From Anaerolineales bacterium UBA2200 (lineage in GTDB: Bacteria > Chloroflexota > Anaerolineae > UBA2200), in NCBI GenBank assembly GCA_002327925.1, contig DCVA01000041.1:105097-169096 (forward strand): 64,000 bases of DNA, in the 5' to 3' direction. Position numbers and translations under genes: made by a program. Below, piece by piece: positions 1 through 8,608 of this stretch (position 1 is the first letter of the stretch; every line of letters starts with the position of its first letter). The notes beneath the pieces are model-generated. The model was not told the DNA's origin. It ran no database searches and was given only the letters and a program-made list of their open reading frames with translations.

Positions 1-199
1 AGCCCACTGTGCTGCCCTTGCCGGTGGGAAAGACCAGGACTTTGCCCCCCACGGACAGGCCGTTCAGCGGATGGCCCTGCTCTACCACAACGCCTGTCTG
101 TGGATCGACCCCGCCCAGGAATCCGATCGGCGCAGGCGACACCAACGCCTCTCCACTCGCCTTGCCGCGATAGATGACGCGGCCGGACAACTTGATCAC
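1..199 (-). CDS. Aconitase X swivel domain / small subunit (DUF126), 3' end cut by window
   Basis: Small (swivelling) subunit of a two-subunit aconitase X enzyme; 66 codons are visible and the gene runs off the left edge. It reads VIKLSGRVIYRGKASGEAL from a GTG start, then shows the DUF126 pattern: GFLGGVDPQTG, GHPLNGLSVGGKVL and FPTGKGSTVG. The GTG lies four bases after the stop of the large subunit, so the two are translationally coupled. In characterised archaeal phosphomevalonate dehydratase and in type II AcnX hydroxyproline dehydratases, this subunit closes over the Fe-S active site of the large subunit. Next to a UbiD-family gene, the mevalonate role is the better guess. The start codon is inferred: the only in-frame ATG-like codons upstream lie inside the neighbouring gene. 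Confidence 0.85.
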   Translation of the reverse strand, partial: MIKLSGRVIYRGKASGEALVSPAPIGFLGGVDPQTGVVVEQGHPLNGLSVGGKVLVFPTGKGSTVG

Positions 200-203
200 A
201 GGC

Positions 204-1499
204 TCATCCCGCTTCCGCTGCTCCGGGACTCCAGGTACCCGACAGCGCCGCCTCAACGCATTGCTCCAGAGTCCCGAACCGACGTTGGAGTCGCGAATGA
301 GTGGGGGCGTAGAAGGCCGCTTTGGCCGAATTGGTGGCCATAGCGGTAAAACCCATCTCCTCCACCGGGGCGACCACAAGACAGGTGTCGGAAAAGACGC
401 GGCCGCCCGCCGATTCAATCACTTCGACCCAACCGCGCTCCCGCGCCAGGGAGGCCACGCCACGGGAGGTCGTGACCCAGAACGTCGCTCGCACTCGCTT
501 GCCCATGAGCAGCTTCGCCACTCGCTCGATATCACCAAGAGTACTGTGAGGGCAGCCCAGACTCACGAAATCGATGCGCTCCAGAGGCGAGTTCAAAGCG
601 GCGAAGGCAGGGCCGAGGTCGTCGACGACCAATCTGGGGAGCCGCGTTTCGTCCAAGACAGCTCTCGCCTCTTCAGCCTCCGGCGTGACTCCTTCGATGT
701 GGTAGAGCGCCACGGCCCCGCTGGCCCCCATCGCCGCGCCCAGGGCCATCAGCTCCTCCTGGCGAATGGTGCAGCCGTCCGTTTTCGAGGGCAAAGACCC
801 GCTACTGGTCCGCCCAGCTGGCTCCTGAGCATGACGATGCAGCAGCCGCAAGTAAGGCACTCCGTCCGCAACCTGGCTTCCCACCCAGTAGCCCAGCGCC
901 CCAAAGTCCGCCTCATCGCGCAGGCTGCACAGCACATCCACCCGGTGAGTGGCCCACCTCGAGGCGGACAGGTGCAGGCCGTAGGCGGCGGTGCAGCCCA
1001 CGATGGCCGCGGCTAGCGCGCCCGGCCCGCCTTCGCGGTTGCTGCGCGCCCCGAGCACAGAGTTGGCATAGCTCACGGCAGACGACTCGCTCCAGGCGAT
1101 ATGCTCACCGGCTCCGGGCCTGTGCCCGACGAGATAGGGAGTGCAGGTGCAGGAAGCAGTCACTCCCATCCGGGTGAGGGCCACCACCACACGTTCCTGT
1201 TTGGCGGCAAACTCGGGCGAGATACCCATCTCGCGCCAGCGCTCCAGGTCCATGCCGGCCGGGTTCATCAGGGCAGGCACTCTCACGCGTGCCCCTTCGG
1301 CCGCCCATTCCTCCAGGAACTCCAGCCCTGCATCGCCCAGGTTCTTGTAGCTGACGCCAGACACCTGAGCGCTGCGGATGGGAATAAGGTTCCGGGCGCC
1401 GTAGATCTCCCCCAGGGCGACAACGATGCGCATCGCCTTCCGGGCCGCCCGGCCCTGGACACCGTCCAGACTCGCTTGTTGTGAGGCGCTTAGCTCCAT
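204..1499 (-). CDS. Aconitase X large (catalytic) subunit (DUF521), putative phosphomevalonate dehydratase
   Basis: 431-residue AcnX catalytic subunit. Family signatures are visible: TASCTCTPYLVGHRPG (residues 114-129), then WSESSAVSYANSVLGARSNR (136-155), then LGCPHSTLGDIE around Cys316 and SDTCLVVAPVEEMG around Cys373. Cys117/119, Cys316 and Cys373 are candidate ligands of the catalytic Fe-S cluster. AcnX enzymes dehydrate either (R)-5-phosphomevalonate (archaeal mevalonate pathway) or cis-3-hydroxy-L-proline. The split into two subunits and the adjacent UbiD-family decarboxylase favour the mevalonate reaction, giving trans-anhydromevalonate 5-phosphate. It is the fourth gene of a tight minus-strand operon, three bases after the small membrane protein. 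Substrate is an inference from context. Confidence 0.85.
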   Translation of the reverse strand: MELSASQQASLDGVQGRAARKAMRIVVALGEIYGARNLIPIRSAQVSGVSYKNLGDAGLEFLEEWAAEGARVRVPALMNPAGMDLERWREMGISPEFAAKQERVVVALTRMGVTASCTCTPYLVGHRPGAGEHIAWSESSAVSYANSVLGARSNREGGPGALAAAIVGCTAAYGLHLSASRWATHRVDVLCSLRDEADFGALGYWVGSQVADGVPYLRLLHRHAQEPAGRTSSGSLPSKTDGCTIRQEELMALGAAMGASGAVALYHIEGVTPEAEEARAVLDETRLPRLVVDDLGPAFAALNSPLERIDFVSLGCPHSTLGDIERVAKLLMGKRVRATFWVTTSRGVASLARERGWVEVIESAGGRVFSDTCLVVAPVEEMGFTAMATNSAKAAFYAPTHSRLQRRFGTLEQCVEAALSGTWSPGAAEAG

Positions 1500-1502
1500 G
1501 GC

Positions 1503-1694
1503 TCAGTCGCGGTCCGAGTCTCCGAAAAGCACTTCAAAGACCAGGTAGATGGCCCCCGCAAGTCCGAGGAAGAGCAACCCGAGCTGCCAGAAGGCCAGGC
1601 GCACCACGAATACGATGTGCACCTTCTGCCAGATGATGATGAAGGCAAAGATCAGGGCCAGACCCAGCAGGATCCGTTTGGTCAGCTTATGCAT
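1503..1694 (-). CDS. Small two-helix membrane protein, unknown function
   Basis: 63-residue protein beginning MHKLTKRILLGLALIF. It has two hydrophobic segments, about residues 8-22 and 27-56 (the second may be one long helix or a re-entrant pair), and an acidic tail GDSDRD. The ATG overlaps the last eight bases of the UbiD-like gene and the stop lies three bases before the AcnX start, so it sits inside the putative isoprenoid operon. A longer open frame extends upstream, but that part is antisense-like reading inside ubiD. I do not recognise the family; a role in membrane association of the pathway, or no relation to it, are both possible. Confidence 0.6.
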   Translation of the reverse strand: MHKLTKRILLGLALIFAFIIIWQKVHIVFVVRLAFWQLGLLFLGLAGAIYLVFEVLFGDSDRD

Positions 1695-3042
1695 GCCTTG
1701 CCTTCTCCACTTTGTAGCTGTCGAGTGCCACAGGCGAGTACCCCTGGCGAAGAAACGTCTGTCGCTCAATGACTGTGCGCGGCTCGCCGGTCGGTTTGCG
1801 CCAGGGGATCGTGGCATCGATGCCCATTTTGGCCGTGGTGGACTTGAGCCCCTGCACGTGGCGAGCAGACGGGTCCAGGGAGCTGCCGGGCTGATCGGAC
1901 CACAGCAGGACCCCTGAATCGGCCTGCAGGCGGGTGGCAACGGCCCACTCCACACGTTCCGGGTCATAGATATCGATATCCTCATCTACCACGATGGCGT
2001 GCTTGAGCGACCCGTGTCCCCTGAATGCCTCCTCCAGCGCCAGTCGTCCGTCATTGGCGTCGCGTTTGCGGATCTGAACCACCGCGTGCAGCCAGGCGCC
2101 GCCCCCGGTAGTCAGCAGCACATTGGTACACTCACACACGCGGCTTACCGCGTCAAAGATGCTCGGCTCGCGCGGCATCCCCATCAGCAACTTGTGCTCA
2201 AGCCCGCCCGGCAGGAGAGCCTGGTAGATGGCATCGCGTCGATGAGTCACGCACTGCACCTCGATGACTGGCTGCTGCCGCACCTGGTCCATCGTCTCGG
2301 TCAGATCCAGGAATGGGCCTTCCGCCACAGTCTGCCCTGTGATACGGCCCTCCAGGACAATCTCAGCCTCGGCGGGCACCTGGAGATCGACGGTCAGACA
2401 CCTGGCCAGCGGCGTCGGCTGCAGGGCATTGGCGATACCCAGCTCATCCACGCCTGGCGGCGGGCTGGTCGCTGCGGCGAGAAGGACGGCGGGCGCGTTG
2501 CCGATGCAGATGGCCACCTCGAGCTCTCCCCCGGCCCTGTGCAGGGCTGAGTGCGTGCCCCGCCCCTCCACCAGACGAACGGCAAACCGACGGTCGTCCA
2601 GCCGCAACAGGCGGTGGAAACTCATATTGCGGCCCAGGTCCGGGTCGCGGATGATCACCACTCCGGCGGAAACGTAGGGTCCACCGTCCGAGGACAGGTG
2701 GAGCAGGGCAGGCAGGTCGAGCAGGTGCACCTGCTGCTCTACGACCTCCTGACAGGGGGCCTCATCTACCAGAGGTGGCGGTATCGGGCTACGAAGAGCT
2801 GTGCGCATCGACTCCAGCAACCGCTCCCTTGCCACCCCCAGGCCTCGAGCTACGTTCTCCCGCCGGGAGCACAGGCCGGCTACTACCGGATAGCGGGAGC
2901 CGCTCACGTTCGTGAACAACACCGGCTGCTCGGACAGGCCGTGAATCACCCCGGCCAGCTCCAGGCGGGGATCGAGCGGCTGCGCCACGGTAAGCAGTTC
3001 GCCCGCGTCCGAGAGAGTGGATAGATAGGAGCGAAGGTTCAC
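1687..3042 (-). CDS. UbiD-family decarboxylase, putative anhydromevalonate phosphate decarboxylase
   Basis: 451-residue UbiD-family protein with GTG start; the start overlaps the rnz stop (GTGA). UbiD enzymes use prenylated FMN, made by UbiX, to decarboxylate alpha,beta-unsaturated acids. Family features are visible: N-terminal LRSYLSTLSDAGELL, LRLDDRRFAVRLVEGRGTHS, the core HRRDAIYQALLPGGLEHKLL, and the C-terminal EDIDIYDPERVEWAVATRLQ. Length is near the usual 440-490. It precedes the two AcnX subunits in the same operon, the partnership expected for archaeal-type mevalonate metabolism, where UbiD-like AMPD converts anhydromevalonate phosphate to isopentenyl phosphate. Other substrates such as aromatic acids or polyprenyl hydroxybenzoate cannot be excluded. 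No ubiX is seen in the window. Confidence 0.85.
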   Translation of the reverse strand: MNLRSYLSTLSDAGELLTVAQPLDPRLELAGVIHGLSEQPVLFTNVSGSRYPVVAGLCSRRENVARGLGVARERLLESMRTALRSPIPPPLVDEAPCQEVVEQQVHLLDLPALLHLSSDGGPYVSAGVVIIRDPDLGRNMSFHRLLRLDDRRFAVRLVEGRGTHSALHRAGGELEVAICIGNAPAVLLAAATSPPPGVDELGIANALQPTPLARCLTVDLQVPAEAEIVLEGRITGQTVAEGPFLDLTETMDQVRQQPVIEVQCVTHRRDAIYQALLPGGLEHKLLMGMPREPSIFDAVSRVCECTNVLLTTGGGAWLHAVVQIRKRDANDGRLALEEAFRGHGSLKHAIVVDEDIDIYDPERVEWAVATRLQADSGVLLWSDQPGSSLDPSARHVQGLKSTTAKMGIDATIPWRKPTGEPRTVIERQTFLRQGYSPVALDSYKVEKARHA

Positions 3043-4004
3043 TGGATGACATCCTCTGACGGTGCTGCAGGCGAGTCGCTGACAACTTCGTCTGAGCGGC
3101 AGATCCGAAACGAGTCCAGGTCTCTGACGACGACCACATTGGGGAAGATCGGTTCAGCCTCTGCTCTGACCTGGCTGCCTGCGTAGCGGCGCGAAATGTG
3201 GGTGAGGAACAGCTTCTTCACTCCAGCCTCGTAGGCCAGGGCGGCAGCCTGAGACGCGGTCAGGTGTCCAAAGCGCTCCGCCATGTCGGCTTCCACATCC
3301 AGATAGGTCGCCTCGATGACCAGCGCGTCTGCCCCGGCCACATACTGCTCAAGATCCTCGGTCTGCGCCGCATCTCCGACCCAGGCCAGCTTGACCCCGG
3401 AGATCACGGGCCCCAGCACCTGATCCGGCTGGATGACCCGCCCATCTGACAGCGTGACAGGCTCGCCCCTGACGAGAAGGCGGCGCTCCGGGCCGGGCGG
3501 CACACCCAGACGCTCTGCCTCGTCAGCCAGAAACGGCCGATGGCTATCCTCTTCAAAGACAAAGCCGAAGCACCCCGGTCCGCGATGCACGACGGGAAAG
3601 GTGCGCACCGTAAGCCCACGGTGCTTCCAGATCACTCCCAGTTTCAGCTCCTGATAATCGATTCTGAGCTGTACTTCGCCACCGCGCAACACGACATTCA
3701 TCAGATCCCGCACGCGCTCCAGAGCCCAGCCCCCGCCGTAGATGGCCAGCTCCGTGCCCGCCTCCCAGCGGGCAAACGTCGATACCAGGCCGCCCAGCCC
3801 GAGGATGTGGTCAAGGTGGCCATGGGTCAAGAGCACCTTGTCGAGGCGTTTGAATCCAAGCCCACTGCGCAGGATCTGGCGCTGCGTGCCTTCACCGCAG
3901 TCGACCAGAAAGCGCTGGTCGTCGTGCATCACCATAGCGGCCGACAGGCCTCGCTCAACGGAGGGGGCAGAGGCTGACGTGCCGAGGAAGACAAACTCGA
4001 TCAT
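3039..4004 (-). CDS. rnz: Ribonuclease Z (tRNA 3'-processing endonuclease)
   Basis: 321-residue metallo-beta-lactamase-fold nuclease that removes the 3' trailer of pre-tRNAs. The zinc motif HGHLDH (His61, His63, Asp65, His66) is complete. Other family signatures are FLGTSASAPSVERGLSA at the N-terminus, DCGEGTQRQILRSGL (35-49), VVHRGPGCFGFVFEE, the metal Asp in WVGDAAQTEDL, and the late HLTASQAAALA and LFLTHIS blocks. The ATG is preceded by AGAAAGG at about ten bases. It is the first gene of the rnz-ubiD-AcnX string, with a four-base overlap to ubiD. Cytoplasmic. Confidence 0.95.
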   Translation of the reverse strand: MIEFVFLGTSASAPSVERGLSAAMVMHDDQRFLVDCGEGTQRQILRSGLGFKRLDKVLLTHGHLDHILGLGGLVSTFARWEAGTELAIYGGGWALERVRDLMNVVLRGGEVQLRIDYQELKLGVIWKHRGLTVRTFPVVHRGPGCFGFVFEEDSHRPFLADEAERLGVPPGPERRLLVRGEPVTLSDGRVIQPDQVLGPVISGVKLAWVGDAAQTEDLEQYVAGADALVIEATYLDVEADMAERFGHLTASQAAALAYEAGVKKLFLTHISRRYAGSQVRAEAEPIFPNVVVVRDLDSFRICRSDEVVSDSPAAPSEDVIQ

Positions 4005-4034
4005 TGGACAGAGCCTTTCTCAGGGAATGAGCAG

Positions 4035-4083
4035 CCGGCCGGAGGGCAGCCAACACAGACCCGCAGTCTTGCCCTCTGGCCGG
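4035..4083 (-). terminator. Strong hairpin between PHP/AlbA gene and rnz
   Basis: Inverted arms CCGGCCGGAGGGCA (4035-4048) and TGCCCTCTGGCCGG (4070-4083) pair over 14 positions with one mismatch pair. It lies in the 122-base gap after the PHP/AlbA stop and before rnz. There is no clear U-tract on the minus strand, so it may be a terminator, an mRNA-stability stem or a processing site. Confidence 0.5.
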
Positions 4084-4126
4084 TTCAAGCGGCAAAACGA
4101 GTGCCGGGTTCGAACTACGCTGGCTG

Positions 4127-5845
4127 CTACTCCACGAACTGCTTCCACTCTCCGTGGATGCCATCTTCGGTTACACCGTAGTAGAGGTGCAGGTGACCGT
4201 CGCTGCCGCGCTGCGCCAGGTCATAGAACTTGCGACCGGCACGGCGGTAGGCCTTGAGGAGGCCTATGCTGCCTCGCCAGGTCACTTTGTCTGCCTCCAC
4301 GTGCGTGCTCTCGTACTCGGTGATCGCATAGCGCCACAGCCGGCGCGCCGACATACGAGTCACATTCTGGACTACATTGCGATTGCGCAAGTCGCGAACC
4401 GTATAGTATTGAGTGCCTTCGCGGTCGGTTACCTCGACGATCTCCACGCCGGTGCGGGGCGGGGCGATCAGGTGTTCATCAGCGGCGGGCGCGGCGGCAA
4501 CCATTGCCTTGGCCGGAGCCGCAGGAACACTGGAGTGCTGCGGTGCAGGAGCCATAGCCGGAGGCACTGGAGCGATGGCGGCACGCCGCACCAACTGCAC
4601 GATCTCGTCACGCAGCGCCCGGCTGGTTTCAGCCTCCTGCCGGATATAGACCTCCACGCCATCCAGAGCGTACGGTGGGTTCTCGCCCTTGGGCACCGTC
4701 AGCCGCAGCACGGTCTTGCCCTGCGATTTGAGCGGATCGATGTCCACGTCCAGAGGTGGAGTCACGGTATGGCCTACCGCATCGGAAAGTGCGCGGGTTG
4801 CTTCATCCGCCCTGTCCACACCCGTAGGGCTGGACCCTCTCCTGGCACTGGCCCCTACGTAGATGGTGCCACCGTTGGTGTTGGCGAAGGCCACTACGTC
4901 CCGCAGGATCGCCTGCAAACGACCGCCCTGGCGGGCAAAGCCATCGTGGAACGACTGCACGATCGTAGGTCCTCTCTCCTGTGCCGTACGTACGTAATCC
5001 AGAGCCAACTGCGGCTGGTAGGGCCGCGTGCGGGTGAAATCATTGCCGAGAAAGAGCGCCCGGAGCGCCTCGAAGGTCACCTCGGGCAGGTCAATTTCTG
5101 TCACCCGGTCACCAATACCCAGGTGCTTGTCGCTTGGATCGCGATCCAGTCGGTGGGCGTCCGATCCCTGAATGCAGTGCATACGGCGCGGGTACTCGGG
5201 CTTGGAGCCGTCGTAGAACGACGCGGTGGTGCGTCGGCCCGACTCCATCAGGTCCGTGACCTCAAGCGCATGCAGATTGGGGTCCTGGGTGTAGGCGATC
5301 TTGGTCTGCCCGCCAAAGTCGAAGCCGCGCATCGCGACACCGTGGGTCGAATCGGCATGGGCGGCAATCACCAGCCCGCCGGCCTCGGCAATCGTGCGAT
5401 AGGCGGTGATCACATCCACCGTGGCGCCGACCTCGCTGGATCCCAGGTCCAGCTTGTCAGCAGGAATGCGCAGGTTCAGCAGCAGGTGCTCGAGCTCGCG
5501 CACGGGGGTTTCCGGCGGGAAGATGCCCAGAATGTGAAACCCCAGCGTGGCCGTGAACTCGAATCCGGGCAGAATGAGAATCTTGCGCCCGAGGCGGCGA
5601 TAGTCATCGAGTTCGTGCCGCTCGTCGTCGCGCAGACGCTTCAGGCGCTCAAGCAACTCCAGCTCCTGAATGCGGCTGCGAATGGCGTTGACCCCGGCCA
5701 CCGTGTTGTGGTCGGTCAGGGCGATGATATCGAGCCCTTTTTCCTCGGCCTTTTGCAGGATCTTTAGATAGGTCGTGTTCGGTTCTGCGTAGCACGATGC
5801 CGAGGCCAGGGTGTGGATATGGAGATCAACACGTCGCCACGTCAT
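4127..5845 (-). CDS. PHP-domain phosphoesterase fused to an AlbA-like putative DNA-binding domain
   Basis: 572 residues from the ATG at 5845. Residues 1-250 are a PHP domain: VDLHIHTLAS carries the first metal His pair (His9, His11), followed by ALTDHNTVAG, LPGFEFTA, IAAHADSTHG and IQGSDAHRLD, all metal-site motifs. About residues 290-410 resemble a Schlafen/AlbA_2 module (VVAFANTNGGTIYVGASA, then YIRQEAETSRALRDEI). A Pro/Ala-rich linker leads to a C-terminal domain that I do not recognise (EGTQYYTVRDLRNRNVVQNV, then GVTEDGIHGEWKQFVE). A GTG at 5875 is an alternative start but would overlap lon; the ATG has AGGA at 11 bases and begins right at the PHP fold. Last gene of hsp20-lon-PHP. The substrate is unknown. 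Confidence 0.8.
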   Translation of the reverse strand: MTWRRVDLHIHTLASASCYAEPNTTYLKILQKAEEKGLDIIALTDHNTVAGVNAIRSRIQELELLERLKRLRDDERHELDDYRRLGRKILILPGFEFTATLGFHILGIFPPETPVRELEHLLLNLRIPADKLDLGSSEVGATVDVITAYRTIAEAGGLVIAAHADSTHGVAMRGFDFGGQTKIAYTQDPNLHALEVTDLMESGRRTTASFYDGSKPEYPRRMHCIQGSDAHRLDRDPSDKHLGIGDRVTEIDLPEVTFEALRALFLGNDFTRTRPYQPQLALDYVRTAQERGPTIVQSFHDGFARQGGRLQAILRDVVAFANTNGGTIYVGASARRGSSPTGVDRADEATRALSDAVGHTVTPPLDVDIDPLKSQGKTVLRLTVPKGENPPYALDGVEVYIRQEAETSRALRDEIVQLVRRAAIAPVPPAMAPAPQHSSVPAAPAKAMVAAAPAADEHLIAPPRTGVEIVEVTDREGTQYYTVRDLRNRNVVQNVTRMSARRLWRYAITEYESTHVEADKVTWRGSIGLLKAYRRAGRKFYDLAQRGSDGHLHLYYGVTEDGIHGEWKQFVE

Positions 5846-5852
5846 TCGTTGG

Positions 5853-8591
5853 CTAGTCCTTCTTCGTCTTGACACTTTGGTTTGATTTCGTCCTCCTCTT
5901 TGTTGGTAATTCTTTGGCTTTCACCTTCTCCGGCGAGACTGCCTTTGTGCGGCTCAGCCTGGTGCCGCTCTTCTTGCTGCTGGCTTTCGGTGCACCGTCG
6001 GGCAAGGCCGCCGCCAGCACATCGTCGACCGTGTCGGCAAGTACGAACCTGATGTCCTGGCGAACATCGGCGGCCAGTTCCTCGAGATCCGGCTCGTTCC
6101 GGCGCGGCAGGATTACCGTATCGAGCCCGGCCCGCCGGGCCGCAAGCGTCTTTTCCTTGAGCCCACCGATGGGCAGCACCTGGCCACGCAGGGTGATCTC
6201 GCCCGTCATACCCACCCTGGGATTCACCGGCCGCCCCGTGAGCAGCGAGACCAGGGCCGTGGCCATCGTCACGCCTGCCGACGGGCCATCCTTCGGAATA
6301 GCCCCGGCAGGAATGTGCAAATGAATGTCGTTCTTGGCAAACACTTCGTCCGCTATCCCCAGGTCTTTCGCCTTGGAGCGGACGTAGCTGAGGGCTGCCT
6401 GAGCCGACTCCTTCATCACGTCTCCAAGCTGTCCCGTTACCAGGAATCCCTTGCCTCCCGGCATACGGGTGGCCTCGATGAACAGGATGTCGCCACCGGC
6501 GAGGGTCCACGCCAGGCCAGTCGCCACCCCGGGAATCATCGTCCGTTCCGCTGCCTCGAAGAAGAACTTGGGCTTGCCGAGCATCTCTTGAACCACTTCA
6601 GGTGTGATCTGCGTATTGCCGCTGGCGTCGCCGGAGGCCACTTTTGTGGCCACCTTGCGACACACGGAGCCGATCTCCCTCTCCAGGTTGCGCAGACCGG
6701 CCTCGCGAGTATAGTCGCGAATGATCTTTTTCAGCGCCGCTTCGGTGAACTCGATCTCTTCGTTCCTCAGTCCGTTCTCGCGAATCTGGCGCGGGATGAG
6801 ATAACCACAGGCAATGCGAACCTTCTCCTCCTCCGTGTACCCGGAAAGCTGCAGGATCTCCATGCGGTCCTTCAGAGGATCGGGGATCGGATCGAGCAGG
6901 TTCGCCGTAGTGATGAACATCACCTGTGACAGATCGAACGGCACATCAAGGTAATGATCGCGAAAGTCACAATTCTGTTCCGGGTCCAGCACCTCCAGCA
7001 GCGCAGAGGACGGGTCGCCGCGCCAATCCATGCCGATCTTGTCCACTTCATCCAGCATAAAGACCGGGTTCTTGGAGCCAACGCGTTTGATGGCCTGGAT
7101 GATCCGCCCGGGCATGGCCCCGATGTAAGTGCGTCTATGCCCGCGGATCTCGGCCTCGTCACGCATGCCGCCGAGCGACATGCGGGTGAACTTGCGACCC
7201 ATGGCGCGGGCAATGGATTGTCCCAGGGACGTCTTGCCCGTTCCCGGCGGACCCACAAAACACAGGATGACCCCTTCGCGCTCCATCCGGATATGGTCCA
7301 CGGGTTCTTCAGGCGTCACGGCAGGCACCTCCGGGGCGCTCTGCTGCTCGCCTGTCTGGCCTTCATCATGCTCTTTGGCCTGTGCACCATCTGGCTCGTT
7401 GAAGGCCGGCGCCGTTTCCTGTGGCGCTGCAGCCTCCTCATCGGGAGACGGGTCCGGCTGTGCCTGTGCGCCAGGCTCGGGCTTCCTGCGCTCCTGGCGC
7501 AGTTTGCGCACGGCGAGATACTCAACGATGCGGTCCTTCAGCTTTTCCAGGTCATAGTGATCCTCATCCAGAACCTGGCGCACGCGCTTGATGTCCAGAT
7601 TGTCGGCCGTGATCACCTGCCATGGCAAACTGACCAGCCAGTCCAGGTAGGTCTTGATGACAGAGTACTCTGCAGCAGCGGATGGCATCTTGGACAGGCG
7701 GTCCAGCTCGCGCCTGGCCTCCTTCTCTGCCTCAGCGGGCATACCCGCCTTTTCGATCTTGCTGGTCAGCTCGTTGATTTCGAGCTGCTGCTCGTCTTCT
7801 TCGCCGAGCTCTTTCTTGATGGCCTTGAGCTGCTCGCGCAAGTAGTACTCGCGCTGCATCTTTTCCATCTCACCCTGGGCCTGGTCCTGGATCTTTTTAC
7901 CCAATTCGAGGACCTCGAGCTCTTTGCCCAGTACGGCGTTGAGCTTTTGCAGCTTGTCGCTCACGCTCTCAGACTCGAGAATGGCCTGTGCATCGGTCAT
8001 ATCCATCCGCACGTAGGAAGCCACCAGGTAGGCGAGCTGGCGTGGGTCCTCCACACTCAGCGTAGCCATGATCAACTCTTCCGGGATATAAGGCATGAGC
8101 GAGGCCATTCTGCGGAAGAGGTCGCTGGTATTGCGCATCAGCGCCTTGATCTCGACTGTGTCGTCAGCCTTCTCCGGCACCACCTGGACCCTGGCCATCA
8201 GGTAGGGATCGGTCTGCGTGAACTCGAGGATCTTGATGCGCTCCAGCCCCTGCACGAACAGCCGTATGGTCGAATCAGGCGCCTTGGCGAATCGGGCGAT
8301 CATGGCCGCCGAGCCGACGCGATAGACGTCATCAGGCCCTGGCTCCTCCACACTGGCATCCTTCAGCGCCACCAGAGCGACCATCCGGTTGCCCACCACC
8401 ACATCATCGACCAGCTTGATTGAGCGCGGCTGGCCCACAATCAATGGCAGCAGGATCGGGATTGGATAGACTACAGTGTTCTTTAGCGGCAGAATGGGCA
8501 GGATCTCCGGGATGGCCGGAGGTCCTCCCGCCTTGTCCAGCTCCGCAAGGGGCGCCGGGGGCTTCTGCTCGGTCTGGGATTCTTCAGTCAT
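5853..8591 (-). CDS. lon: ATP-dependent protease Lon
   Basis: 912-residue LonA-type AAA+ serine protease for misfolded and regulatory proteins. Order: N-terminal substrate domain from about residue 25 (ILPLKNTVVYPIPILLPLIV), coiled coil (about 200-280), AAA+ module with Walker A GPPGTGKTSLGQS near 440 and Walker B VFMLDEVDKIG, then the protease domain with catalytic Ser in PKDGPSAGV (about 770) and Lys in LPIGGLKEK (about 813). Two oddities are an acidic Pro/Ala/Glu-rich insert of some 64 residues (about 365-428) just before Walker A, and a Lys/Ser-rich basic tail. The ATG is one codon inside a GTG-started frame; GGAG lies nine bases upstream. It follows hsp20 by 17 bases, consistent with a heat-stress operon. 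Confidence 0.96.
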   Translation of the reverse strand: MTEESQTEQKPPAPLAELDKAGGPPAIPEILPILPLKNTVVYPIPILLPLIVGQPRSIKLVDDVVVGNRMVALVALKDASVEEPGPDDVYRVGSAAMIARFAKAPDSTIRLFVQGLERIKILEFTQTDPYLMARVQVVPEKADDTVEIKALMRNTSDLFRRMASLMPYIPEELIMATLSVEDPRQLAYLVASYVRMDMTDAQAILESESVSDKLQKLNAVLGKELEVLELGKKIQDQAQGEMEKMQREYYLREQLKAIKKELGEEDEQQLEINELTSKIEKAGMPAEAEKEARRELDRLSKMPSAAAEYSVIKTYLDWLVSLPWQVITADNLDIKRVRQVLDEDHYDLEKLKDRIVEYLAVRKLRQERRKPEPGAQAQPDPSPDEEAAAPQETAPAFNEPDGAQAKEHDEGQTGEQQSAPEVPAVTPEEPVDHIRMEREGVILCFVGPPGTGKTSLGQSIARAMGRKFTRMSLGGMRDEAEIRGHRRTYIGAMPGRIIQAIKRVGSKNPVFMLDEVDKIGMDWRGDPSSALLEVLDPEQNCDFRDHYLDVPFDLSQVMFITTANLLDPIPDPLKDRMEILQLSGYTEEEKVRIACGYLIPRQIRENGLRNEEIEFTEAALKKIIRDYTREAGLRNLEREIGSVCRKVATKVASGDASGNTQITPEVVQEMLGKPKFFFEAAERTMIPGVATGLAWTLAGGDILFIEATRMPGGKGFLVTGQLGDVMKESAQAALSYVRSKAKDLGIADEVFAKNDIHLHIPAGAIPKDGPSAGVTMATALVSLLTGRPVNPRVGMTGEITLRGQVLPIGGLKEKTLAARRAGLDTVILPRRNEPDLEELAADVRQDIRFVLADTVDDVLAAALPDGAPKASSKKSGTRLSRTKAVSPEKVKAKELPTKRRTKSNQSVKTKKD

Positions 8592-8608
8592 CACGCCTCA
8601 CTCCGAAA

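Noticed and set aside
4154..5767. Long plus-strand open frame (537 codons) opposite the PHP/AlbA gene; similar long antisense frames opposite lon, fhs, acsB and others
   Set aside because: They mirror high-GC codon bias of real genes, have no recognisable domains, and the opposite strand encodes clear protein families.
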